From assembly GCA_905182645.1 (NCBI GenBank), contig CAJJCJ010000013.1, positions 62,001-126,000 on the forward strand: a DNA stretch of 64,000 nucleotides, in the 5' to 3' direction. The notes beneath the pieces were generated by a model, which was not told the DNA's origin, did not search any database, and was given only the letters and a program-made list of their open reading frames with translations. Position 1 is the first letter of the stretch, and every line of letters begins with the position of its first letter. Origin of the DNA: an uncultured Sulfitobacter sp. (GTDB lineage Bacteria > Pseudomonadota > Alphaproteobacteria > Rhodobacterales > Rhodobacteraceae). Below are positions 31,781 to 40,152 of this stretch, one piece after another. A program made the translations under genes and the position numbers.

Positions 31781-32371
31781 CTAGTGATCCAACTGAGATT
31801 GCCAAGCAGACCAATCTTCGGGCGTGTCCAGATCATGGCGCGCCCGATTGTCGTTGAACCTGTGTAGATGGGTTTGGGACGCGAGCGGTTTGACGAGGCT
31901 TTCGCCGCCGCTATCGCCATGTAAATTGGTGAATGCTGGCCGTAAGGATGCGTCAAAGATGATCGGGTGGCCTGGCTTACCGTCAGGCGTGGCACCGCGC
32001 CAAATGAGGTTATCTTTGTGAGCATTTTTGGCGTTAAGAACGTCCATTAAATCGCTATTTGCAAGTGATATAAGATCGCCCAAAATAATCATAAACGCAT
32101 CACAATCAGGCAGTTGGGCGACCGCGTCGCGCATTGTGGCACCGATGCCTTCGGATGCGTCAGGCACGATTAATGGGGTCACCACGGTGCCCTCTAATGC
32201 CACCAAACGCGGATGATTGTCGGCAGGCAGCGCCACATAAATCGGCCCGACCCCTGCGGCCATATCAATCTGATGCCGCAAAAGCGGCACACCATGCACA
32301 TCGCACATCAGTTTATCGGTGCCGCGCATTCGCGATGATTGCCCCGCCGCAAGGATCAGGACGGGGATCAT
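31781..32371 (-). CDS. MobA/MocA-like nucleotidyltransferase
   Basis: 196 residues. LILAAGQSSRMRGTDKLM is the nucleotide-binding signature of the MobA-like NTP-transferase fold, and FMIILGDLISLANSDL holds the metal-binding aspartate. GKPGHPIIFDASLRPAF is typical of the MocA/YgbP-like group that makes molybdopterin cytosine dinucleotide. It is coupled by ATGA to the dehydrogenase upstream, which is a flavoprotein, so a shared molybdenum role is not evident. Confidence 0.85.
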   Translation of the reverse strand: MIPVLILAAGQSSRMRGTDKLMCDVHGVPLLRHQIDMAAGVGPIYVALPADNHPRLVALEGTVVTPLIVPDASEGIGATMRDAVAQLPDCDAFMIILGDLISLANSDLMDVLNAKNAHKDNLIWRGATPDGKPGHPIIFDASLRPAFTNLHGDSGGESLVKPLASQTHLHRFNDNRARHDLDTPEDWSAWQSQLDH

Positions 32372-34773
32372 GACCGCATTTTGCTTCCTTGGCGGTCGAA
32401 TGTCGGTTCAATTTGGACCGCGCTGCGTAGTTTCCCCATAATTTCAATTTCGACCTGTTTGCCGATATGCGCATGTTCGCGCGGAATTAGGGCCATAGCG
32501 ATGGATTTGCCTGTGTGGTGCGAATAGCCGCCTGAAGTACAGAACCCTTGGACTGTGCCATCGATGAAAACGGGTTCATAGGCCACGACATCAGCGTCTT
32601 CTGCATCTACCTCAAAAACGACGAGGACGCGAGCAGGCGGCGTGGCGCGCTCTGCTTCAGCGACTGCGCGACCGATGAAATCTCCGTTCTTCTTGAAGCT
32701 GATGAACCTGTCCATGCCAGTTTCTGCAGCTGTGTAGTCGGGCGAAAACTCCGACAGCCATGACCCGAAGTGGCGATCAAGGCGCAGGGACATCATGGCG
32801 CGCATCCCAAACGGGGTGATACCCAGCGGTTGGCCCGCATTCCACAGAGTCCACCAAAGTTGTCGTTGGTCCATTGGGTCGCAGTAAATCTCATAGCCCA
32901 AATCGCCCGTGTAGCTGACCCGTTGCACGGTGCAGTCGACTTGGCCGACGGTCATCCGGCGCACGTCGAGGAATTTGATCGCGGCTACATCTTCACGGGT
33001 GCTAGCGGTCAACAGATCACGCGCGTTTGGCCCTGCAATTTGGAACCCTGTGCGCCGGTCTGACACGTTGCGCACGTGTACATCATGGCTCAAGTGCTGC
33101 ATGAACCAGCGGTTATGCACCTCTTGCGCACCGTAGCTGGCGGTTAGTTGAAAGTTGTCTTCCACCAAGCAAGAAACTGTAAAATCACCCAGCAGGCGTC
33201 CCTTTTGCGATAACATTGGCGTCAATGACATGCGTCCAATTTGTGGGATCCGCCCTGCCATGATGTAGTCGAGCCACGCACGTGCGCCGCGCCCAGTTAC
33301 GGCGAATTTGCCGAAGTTTTGAACCTCGTTGATGCCGACAGCGTTACGCACCGCGTGGACTTCACGCGCTGTGGCGTCAAATGCGTTGGACCGCCGGAAC
33401 GTCGGCTGTTCGAATGTTGGCTCGTCGTCTTGTGCAAAGTAATTTACGACCTCAAGTCCGAATTGTTGCCCCCAAACCGCGCCGAGATCGCTAAAGATGT
33501 CGTACATCGGGGTGGTCCGGTGTGGACGGGCGGCGGGCAGTTCTTCGTTTGGATAGCTGACAGAAAAACGCCGTTGGTAGTTTTCAACAACCTTGGGCCG
33601 CGTGTAGCCAGGGGTGATCCATTTGCCAAAGCGTGCCACGTCCATCGCGGTGACATCGCGTTCGCATTCGCCCTCAATCATCCATTGCGCCAGCATGAGC
33701 CCAACGCCGCCGCCTTGGCTGAACCCAGCCATGACGCCGCAGGCCGACCAGTAATTGCGCAAGCCAGGAACTGGGCCAACAAGCGGGTTGCCGTCAGGCG
33801 CAAATGTGAACGGTCCGTGGATGACTGATTTGATGCCTGCGCGTTCAAGAACGGGAAACCGATTGAACGCGAAGGTGATGGAATCTTCAACCTTATCAAG
33901 GTTGTCAGGCAAAAGTTCATGGCCAAAGTCCCACGGTGTTCCGTCCACGGCCCAAGGCTTGCAGGGTTGTTCATAGAACCCGATGCACAAGCCACGGCCT
34001 TCTTGGCGCAAATAACTTTCGCCAGCAGGGTCCATAACATGCGGATGTTCCGTGTCGCGTCCGTAAATTTCGGGGACGTCTTCTGTAACGAGATACTGGT
34101 GTTCCATTGGATGCAAGGGCAGGTAAACGCCCGCCATTTTCGCAACTTCGCGTGCCCATAGTCCGCCTGCGTTAACAATGTGTTCGGCGTGGATCGTGCC
34201 CTTGTTGGTGACCACATCCCATGTGCCGTCGGGCCGCTGATTTGTCTCAGACACCATACAATGCGTCTCGATAGTGGCGCCGCCCATACGTGCCGCCTTG
34301 GCATAGGCATGTGTCGTGCCAGACGGATCAAGGTGCCCATCAAGCGGATCATAAAGCGCGCCTATGACTCCGTCGATGTTGGTAATAGGCGCGATTATTG
34401 CTATTTCTTCGGGGCCTACAATTTCGGTCTCAAGCCCCATATACCGGTGCTTTGCCCGCTCCGCGACGAGCATGTCAAACCGATCTTGGTTGTCCGCAAG
34501 GGTGATACCGCCGACGTGGTGCAACCCGCATGACATGCCTGTGATTTCCTCGAGCTCTTTATAGAGTTTAATCGTATAACCTTGCAGCGCCGCCATGTTC
34601 GTGTCTCCATTGAGCGTATGAAACCCACCCGCTGCGTGCCACGTTGACCCTGATGTCAGTTCGGACCTTTCCAACAACATCACGTCGGACCAGCCAAGTT
34701 TTGTCAGGTGGTAAAGGGCGGATGCGCCGACGACGCCTCCACCGATGACTGCTACGCGGGTTGTGGTTTTCAT
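32368..34773 (-). CDS. Dimethylglycine/sarcosine dehydrogenase-like flavoprotein with GcvT domain
   Basis: 801 residues from ATG 34773. Order of parts: FAD-binding DAO domain (AVIGGGVVGASALYHLTKLG), FAO_M linker (about 370-430), then GcvT folate-binding domains in the C-terminal half (GDFTVSCLVEDNFQ, RVSYTGDLGYEIYCDP). The histidine in TSGSTWHAAGG is at the site of covalent FAD attachment in dimethylglycine and sarcosine dehydrogenases. It should oxidatively demethylate an N-methyl amine and pass formaldehyde to tetrahydrofolate. Substrate is open: dimethylglycine, sarcosine or a related compound. It is divergent from a paralogue at 34961 and shares its control region. Confidence 0.88.
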   Translation of the reverse strand: MKTTTRVAVIGGGVVGASALYHLTKLGWSDVMLLERSELTSGSTWHAAGGFHTLNGDTNMAALQGYTIKLYKELEEITGMSCGLHHVGGITLADNQDRFDMLVAERAKHRYMGLETEIVGPEEIAIIAPITNIDGVIGALYDPLDGHLDPSGTTHAYAKAARMGGATIETHCMVSETNQRPDGTWDVVTNKGTIHAEHIVNAGGLWAREVAKMAGVYLPLHPMEHQYLVTEDVPEIYGRDTEHPHVMDPAGESYLRQEGRGLCIGFYEQPCKPWAVDGTPWDFGHELLPDNLDKVEDSITFAFNRFPVLERAGIKSVIHGPFTFAPDGNPLVGPVPGLRNYWSACGVMAGFSQGGGVGLMLAQWMIEGECERDVTAMDVARFGKWITPGYTRPKVVENYQRRFSVSYPNEELPAARPHRTTPMYDIFSDLGAVWGQQFGLEVVNYFAQDDEPTFEQPTFRRSNAFDATAREVHAVRNAVGINEVQNFGKFAVTGRGARAWLDYIMAGRIPQIGRMSLTPMLSQKGRLLGDFTVSCLVEDNFQLTASYGAQEVHNRWFMQHLSHDVHVRNVSDRRTGFQIAGPNARDLLTASTREDVAAIKFLDVRRMTVGQVDCTVQRVSYTGDLGYEIYCDPMDQRQLWWTLWNAGQPLGITPFGMRAMMSLRLDRHFGSWLSEFSPDYTAAETGMDRFISFKKNGDFIGRAVAEAERATPPARVLVVFEVDAEDADVVAYEPVFIDGTVQGFCTSGGYSHHTGKSIAMALIPREHAHIGKQVEIEIMGKLRSAVQIEPTFDRQGSKMRS

Positions 34774-34837
34774 GACGTACTCCTGTGGTTTGTTGCCGTC
34801 AGCTTGGCAGAGCAATGCAAGCGGGCCAAGGCATCAC

Positions 34838-34854
34838 CGACAAAATGTGTCGCA
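34838..34854. promoter_or_regulatory. Operator-like palindrome 1 (CGACA-N5-TGTCGCA)
   Basis: CGACA (34838-34842) and TGTCG (34848-34852) form an inverted repeat in the 187-bp divergent region. It uses the same half-site as palindrome 2, whose first base is 18 bp further on. Confidence 0.55.
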
Positions 34855-34871
34855 AACGTTGAATGTTGCTG

Positions 34872-34891
34872 TGCGACACGGTTTTGTCGCA
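34872..34891. promoter_or_regulatory. Operator-like palindrome 2 (TGCGACA-N6-TGTCGCA)
   Basis: A perfect 7+7 inverted repeat, TGCGACA at 34872-34878 and TGTCGCA at 34885-34891. It lies between the two divergent dehydrogenase genes, and the regulator is not encoded next to them. Confidence 0.6.
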
Positions 34892-34960
34892 GTGAGGCAA
34901 ACTTGTTTTCGAATCCTCGGACAGATTAGACCCAATTGTTGTCGCCAAAGGAATGATCCC

Positions 34961-37372
34961 ATGCGCACCCATGCCCAAGCCGTTGTCATCGGAGGCGGCG
35001 TTATCGGCTGCTCTATCTTGTATCATCTCGCCAAAATGGGCTGGACGGATAGCATTTTACTGGAGCGTGACGAGCTGACGTCTGGGTCAACTTGGCATGC
35101 GGCCGCCAACATTCACGGGCTGCATGACAGCACAAATATCAGCCGCATTCAGCACTATACGATGAATTTGTATAATGAACTGGAGGCCGAAACCGGTCAA
35201 TCGTGTGGTGTGTTTCAGCCAGGGTCGCTTTATTTGGCGCAAACCGAGGCCCGCGAACATCAACTGCGATTGCAGGCTGCCAAGGCCAAGTTTTACGGGA
35301 TGAATTTCCATGAGGTTAGCCGCGATGAGGCGGAGCGCCTGCATCCGCTGGTCGATTACGATGGCATCCGTTGCATTATGTTTGAGCCTGATGGCGGCAA
35401 CGTTGACCCCAGCGGTGTGACCAATGCCTATGCTGCCGGTGCGCGCAAAATGGGTGCTGAAATTGAGCGGTTTTGTCCGGTGACGGCGACAGAACAGCAA
35501 GCCGACGGCAGTTGGATTGTCCGCACGCCCAAGGGCGACATTCATGCGCAATGGGTGGTCAATGCCGCAGGGCTTTGGGGCAGGGAGGTTGCTGCGCTAG
35601 CGGGTATTCAGCTGCCACTTTTGCCGACCGAGCATCAGTATTTCGTGACCGAGACCATCCCACAGATCGCCGCGATGGACCGCCGTTTACCGTCGGTTGC
35701 GGACCGTGATAGCGAATATTATTTGCGCCAAGAGGGGCAAGGATTGCTGGTTGGGGCCTATGAAAAAGACGTCCGGTTTTGGGCCGAGGATGGCACCCCA
35801 CAAGGGTTTGGCCACGAGCTGTTTGCCGACGATCTGGAACGTATTGAGGACAACATGTTGCGCGCGATCGACCGTGTGCCTGTTATTGGTGAGGCGGGGA
35901 TCAAGCGGGTGATCAATGGCCCGATGATTTGGTCGCCTGACAGTAATGTGCTGTATGGCCCGCATCCTGATTTGCGTAAATACTTCTGTTGTAACGGAAT
36001 TATTCCGGGCTTTAGCCAATCTGGTGGTATGGGATTGATGGCTGCGCAGTGGATGGTTGAGGGCGAAAGCCTGTACGATATGTTTGCTTGGGACGTTGCT
36101 CGTTTTGGCAAATGGGCCGATAAGGCGTTCACCAAGACGCGCGTTGGCGATCAATATGCCAACCGTTTTGCGATTCATTTTCCAAATGAAGAACGCAGTG
36201 CCGGTCGTCCTGTGCGGGTCCGTCCAGTGCATGAGTTGCAAAAATCCATGGGGGCGGTGATGGGCCTGAACTATGGCTGGGAACATCCGCTTTGGTTTGC
36301 AGATGAGGTCGGGACCAAAGACACCAACGGGTTTACCCGTCAAAATTGGTTTGAACCGGTTGGAGTTGAGGCGCGGATGCTGCGCGATGCGGCTGGGATC
36401 ATCGATATTTCGAATTTCGCAAAGTATTTTGTGCGCGGTGCTGGTGCTGCCAATTGGTTGAATGCCGTGTTTGCCAACAACATGCCAAAAATCATCGGGC
36501 GGTCTTGTTTGACGCCATTAATTGGGGTGCGTGGCGGGATTGCTGGTGATTTCACCGTCACAAAGCTCGCTGATGATGAATTTATGTTCATCGGGGGCGG
36601 CATGTCAGAGCGGTATCATTCGCGGTTCTGGAACATGGTTCCTTTGCCTGAGGGGACAACTTTTGAGTCGCAGACCGACGCGATGTGCGGATTCAATGTT
36701 GCGGGGCCAAAGTCGCGAGAATTGTTATCGCGGCTGACCAATGCCGATTTGTCGACTGAAGCGTTTCCATTCATGCGGTCGCAACAGATTGAAATTGCGG
36801 GTGTGCCTGTGATCGCGCTGCGGGTGTCGTTTACCGGTGATCTGGGTTGGGAATTGCACTGTGCTGAGGCCGATCAACTACGCCTGTATGAGGCATTGTT
36901 GGAGGCCGGAAAACCGCTTGGGGCTGGACCTGTTGGCAGCCGTGCGCTGATGTCATTGCGCGTTGAAAAGGGCTATGGATCTTGGAGCCGCGAGTATTCA
37001 CCTGAGTATTGGCCGCAAGAGGTAGCCCTTGACAGATTGATAAAGTTGGATAAAGAATTTTTGAATAAATCCGGTTACTTGGCGGTCAAAAGTAATGCAC
37101 CACGTGAAGTATTGTCATTGATCCATGTGCAAGATGTGAACAGTGCTGATGCCACGGGAGGCGAGCCAATTTTCTTGCCTGATGGTACACCCGTTGGGCG
37201 CGTCACGTCTGGCACATATGGCTATAGCGTGGAGATGTCGCTCGCACTTGGGTACCTAAAAGGTGTCGAAGCGGGTGCGCAGGTCGATGTAATGATCTTG
37301 GGCAAGCCGCACCGCGGTGTTGTGCTGTCGGAGCCACCGTTTGATCCGAAAGGCGAAAAGCTGCGGGCGTAA
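34961..37372 (+). CDS. Dimethylglycine/sarcosine dehydrogenase-like flavoprotein with GcvT domain (paralogue)
   Basis: 803 residues from ATG 34961, with AAAGGA eight bases upstream; the longer frame to 34745 would run through the control region. The same domain order as its divergent neighbour is seen: VVIGGGVIGCSILYHLAKMG (FAD), TSGSTWHAAANIH (covalent-flavin histidine), FAO_M, then GcvT parts (GDFTVTKLADDEFM, RVSFTGDLGWELHC). It differs from the neighbour in many positions, so it is an old duplication, perhaps acting on a different N-methyl compound. Electrons should go to ETF. Confidence 0.88.
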   Translation: MRTHAQAVVIGGGVIGCSILYHLAKMGWTDSILLERDELTSGSTWHAAANIHGLHDSTNISRIQHYTMNLYNELEAETGQSCGVFQPGSLYLAQTEAREHQLRLQAAKAKFYGMNFHEVSRDEAERLHPLVDYDGIRCIMFEPDGGNVDPSGVTNAYAAGARKMGAEIERFCPVTATEQQADGSWIVRTPKGDIHAQWVVNAAGLWGREVAALAGIQLPLLPTEHQYFVTETIPQIAAMDRRLPSVADRDSEYYLRQEGQGLLVGAYEKDVRFWAEDGTPQGFGHELFADDLERIEDNMLRAIDRVPVIGEAGIKRVINGPMIWSPDSNVLYGPHPDLRKYFCCNGIIPGFSQSGGMGLMAAQWMVEGESLYDMFAWDVARFGKWADKAFTKTRVGDQYANRFAIHFPNEERSAGRPVRVRPVHELQKSMGAVMGLNYGWEHPLWFADEVGTKDTNGFTRQNWFEPVGVEARMLRDAAGIIDISNFAKYFVRGAGAANWLNAVFANNMPKIIGRSCLTPLIGVRGGIAGDFTVTKLADDEFMFIGGGMSERYHSRFWNMVPLPEGTTFESQTDAMCGFNVAGPKSRELLSRLTNADLSTEAFPFMRSQQIEIAGVPVIALRVSFTGDLGWELHCAEADQLRLYEALLEAGKPLGAGPVGSRALMSLRVEKGYGSWSREYSPEYWPQEVALDRLIKLDKEFLNKSGYLAVKSNAPREVLSLIHVQDVNSADATGGEPIFLPDGTPVGRVTSGTYGYSVEMSLALGYLKGVEAGAQVDVMILGKPHRGVVLSEPPFDPKGEKLRA

Positions 37373-37393
37373 ACCCGCCGCGATTTCAATATC

Positions 37394-37951
37394 TTATGGG
37401 ATGATACGCGAGTATTTTGTGCCGTCAAGCGTTGCACCGATGCGCAAGCCTGCTTGGGCGAATACAACTGCAATCACCGGAGCGAGCGACGTTGTGGTTT
37501 CGGCCTGCAGCATTTCACCGGTGTCGTTGATTGCGTAGGTAATATCAGCGCCAGCTGCCCATCCTTGGCCGCTGCGGAAGTTCTGCAATGCGTCTTGCGT
37601 CATAAAGAACAACACGTGGCTGTATTGCTGCGCGCCGATCTGCAAACCTGCGGAGCCTGACGTGGTGGAATAGTAGTCCACCACGCTGCCACCAACTTGC
37701 AGTGCGCCGCGCCCAAACGCGCCGCCGAGGCCGAGGCCGACTTCGGTCACCACTGGCATGACGAGCATACCTGCTGATTTGTTTGCCAGCTCTCGGGTGC
37801 CGGGAAATTCGTCGTACATGAAATTCAATGTGCTAGCTGTGCGCGCATCAATTGTCGCAGCACCGTTGCTGCCAATACCGTTACCGCAGGCGGCCAGCGT
37901 CATGCCAGCTGCAACCCCGATAAGGGCGGTCCGTCGTGAAATATGGGTCAT
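37394..37951 (-). CDS. SYLF-domain (YSC84-like) lipoprotein
   Basis: 185 residues from ATG 37951. A signal peptide with lipobox (GMTLAACGNG) would place it on a membrane facing the periplasm. The mature part matches the SYLF/YSC84 lipid-binding domain: AGMLVMPVVTEVGLGLGGAFG, then VVDYYSTTSGSAGLQIGAQ and VLFFMTQDALQNFRSGQGW. The arginine pair near the N-terminus (ISRRTALIG) resembles a Tat signal. It is monocistronic. Confidence 0.85.
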   Translation of the reverse strand: MTHISRRTALIGVAAGMTLAACGNGIGSNGAATIDARTASTLNFMYDEFPGTRELANKSAGMLVMPVVTEVGLGLGGAFGRGALQVGGSVVDYYSTTSGSAGLQIGAQQYSHVLFFMTQDALQNFRSGQGWAAGADITYAINDTGEMLQAETTTSLAPVIAVVFAQAGLRIGATLDGTKYSRIIP

Positions 37952-38080
37952 TATACTGCCTTTATGCCTTGTCTTGTGAAGCTGTTGCCGCTCCATTTGA
38001 GACCATACTATGCAATTTGCGCGAATCTGTCACCTGCTAGATAGTTGTTTGAGCAAGAAATGACCCAAGGAGCGCAGATT

Positions 38081-38461
38081 ATGCATAAAGCATCATGTTT
38101 ATGTGGGGCCGTATCGATTGATGTTGATGCGACGCTGACGGCCCCGAACGCATGTCATTGCAGCATGTGCCGCAAGCAATCGGGTCATTATTGGGCGTCG
38201 GTTGATGTGCCAAAAACCGCGATGACCACTCACGGCGCGGAGAACGTGACATGGTATAAGGCCAGTGAAAAAGTCCGGCGCGGGTTTTGCAAAACCTGTG
38301 GTAGTTATCTATTCTTTGATGCGCTGTTTCAAGATTGGACAGCCATTGCGATGGGTGCGTTTGATGGCCCGACGGGTGCCAAGCTCGCGATGCACATATT
38401 TACCGATGACAAGGGCGACTATTACGACATTGCCGATGGGTTGCCGCAGAACGGCCAGTGA
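38081..38461 (+). CDS. GFA-family (Mss4-like) zinc protein
   Basis: 126 residues from ATG 38081, with AAGGA ten bases upstream. Zinc cysteines lie in ASCLCGAVSI, ACHCSMCRKQSG and GFCKTCGS, the layout of the GFA/CENP-V family. Proteins of this family are often called glutathione-dependent formaldehyde-activating enzymes, though activity is rarely shown. A link to the formaldehyde-producing dehydrogenases upstream is tempting but only inference. Its stop is adjacent to the convergent hemB end. Confidence 0.85.
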   Translation: MHKASCLCGAVSIDVDATLTAPNACHCSMCRKQSGHYWASVDVPKTAMTTHGAENVTWYKASEKVRRGFCKTCGSYLFFDALFQDWTAIAMGAFDGPTGAKLAMHIFTDDKGDYYDIADGLPQNGQ

Positions 38462-39460
38462 TCAGCCGTTCAGAAGTTTCGCCGCAGCAGGTGCAAAATA
38501 GGTTAAAATACCATCGCAGCCAGCGCGTTTAAAGCAGATCAGGCTTTCCATCATCACCTGATCGCCATCCAGCCAACCGTTGGCGGCGGCGGCTTGTAAC
38601 ATCGCGTATTCGCCGGATACTTGATAGGCGTAGGTGGGAACGCCAAACGTGTCTTTGACCTGCCTGCAGATATCGAGATACGGCATGCCCGGTTTTACCA
38701 TGACCATGTCAGCGCCCTCCATCAGGTCACGCGCAACCAGTCGTAACGCCTCGTTGCCGTTCGCTGGGTCCATTTGATAGGTGTTTTTGTCGCCAGTCAG
38801 GGCCGATGAAGCGCCAACAGCATCGCGGAACGGGCCGTAAAAGCTGCTGGCGTATTTTGCCGAGTAGGACAGGATAGCGACGTTCTGAAAGCCTTCGGAT
38901 TCGAGCGCAGATCGGATAGCACCGATGCGCCCGTCCATCATGTCAGACGGTCCCAAGATGTCCGCGCCAGCCTGCGCCTGTGCGATAGCCATTTTTACGA
39001 GTGCCTCAACCGTGCGGTCATTTACGATCTGCCCATTTTCGACAAAGCCGTCGTGGCCGTTGATATTATAGGGATCAAGCGCGATGTCCGTCATAATCGC
39101 GATATCTGGAACTGCATCTTTGATCGCACGGATCGCACAGTTGCTAATGTTTTCAGCAGACCATGCCAGCGCGCAATCTTCGGTCCGTTGTTCCATACCG
39201 GTATATGGAAAAATGCAGATTGCGGGAATGCCAAGGGCGTGTGCCTCGCGGGCTGCAATAACGGCGCGGTCAACTGTTTTGCGGGTGACGCCGGGCATGG
39301 ATGCTATTGATTCTTCAGTGTCCGTGCCTTCCATAACAAAAATCGGCCAGATGAAATCGGATGGGGTCAGCACGTTTTGACGCGATAGCGCGCGCACAGC
39401 CGGGCTTTGGCGCATCCGGCGCAGACGTGTGGCGGGAAATGGGGCAACGGTGGGTTTCAT
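38462..39460 (-). CDS. hemB: Delta-aminolevulinic acid dehydratase (porphobilinogen synthase)
   Basis: 332 residues. It joins two 5-aminolevulinate molecules into porphobilinogen for haem and bacteriochlorophyll. The Schiff-base lysines are in ILSYSAKYASSFYGPFRDA and MVKPGMPYLDI. The region DIALDPYNINGHDGF, lacking the zinc cysteines of the E. coli type, points to the magnesium-dependent form usual in alphaproteobacteria. N-terminal RLRRMRQSPAVRAL is normal. Confidence 0.96.
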   Translation of the reverse strand: MKPTVAPFPATRLRRMRQSPAVRALSRQNVLTPSDFIWPIFVMEGTDTEESIASMPGVTRKTVDRAVIAAREAHALGIPAICIFPYTGMEQRTEDCALAWSAENISNCAIRAIKDAVPDIAIMTDIALDPYNINGHDGFVENGQIVNDRTVEALVKMAIAQAQAGADILGPSDMMDGRIGAIRSALESEGFQNVAILSYSAKYASSFYGPFRDAVGASSALTGDKNTYQMDPANGNEALRLVARDLMEGADMVMVKPGMPYLDICRQVKDTFGVPTYAYQVSGEYAMLQAAAANGWLDGDQVMMESLICFKRAGCDGILTYFAPAAAKLLNG

Positions 39461-39546
39461 CAGAGCGGGCCTTTCTGGTCATACACGTTTGGTCGCATGG
39501 ATTTTGACGCTTAACAAGTCTGGGCAACCTGCTGTGGTAGCTGCTA

Positions 39547-40113
39547 GTGTCCGAAAAAATCGGTTCAACAATAATAGGCTGCCCCCAATTGGACTGGAGC
39601 AACGCAATCCTACACGTGATCGATTTGCGATCGTTTTCAAGCCTTTGGTATTGGGTTCTAGTCGCGATTCTATGGTCCACGGTCAGCAATTGGGTGATGG
39701 GCGTTCCTTCCGATATGATTTACCGCGCACGCAATAACGGCGGGCAAGCGGCTGAAGATCTGGCGGACTTGGTTCGTATCAGCATTAATCGCCAATTGAA
39801 TGTAGCGGCGATGGCGGGACTTTGGTTGTTGGGGATCATGTGTTTCCTACTTACGTCGTTGGCGGCCCTTGGGTTTGGATACGACGTCGAGCTTGCGCAG
39901 GCGGTTTTTCTGCTGATGTTCCCTTTATCGCTTATTGGGTCAATGACATTATCGACCGGCCGTTTGATCGCGGCAACTAATCCGAAAGGTGACGATTTGT
40001 ATCGCATTTTGCTGCGGCAGCGGCTTTGGACACAAATTATTGGGATGATTGCGATCTTTGTGACTGCTCTTTATGGCATATTCCAGAATTTGGCCGTTGT
40101 CCGCTGGCTCTGA
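39547..40113 (+). CDS. Conserved roseobacter membrane protein of unknown function
   Basis: 188 residues from GTG 39547; the real start may be TTG 39589, because homology seems to begin at DWSNAILHVIDLRSF. Four hydrophobic segments are seen (about 32-50, 88-108, 115-135, 160-180). A short soluble loop reads GVPSDMIYRARNNGGQA. I have seen such proteins labelled as a SufBCD complex component, but nothing in the sequence supports that role. It lies 39 bp before mfd and may be co-transcribed. Confidence 0.65.
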   Translation: MSEKIGSTIIGCPQLDWSNAILHVIDLRSFSSLWYWVLVAILWSTVSNWVMGVPSDMIYRARNNGGQAAEDLADLVRISINRQLNVAAMAGLWLLGIMCFLLTSLAALGFGYDVELAQAVFLLMFPLSLIGSMTLSTGRLIAATNPKGDDLYRILLRQRLWTQIIGMIAIFVTALYGIFQNLAVVRWL

Positions 40114-40152
40114 CCCATTGACACGGCGGCGGCGCACAGTAGGTCAGGTTTC

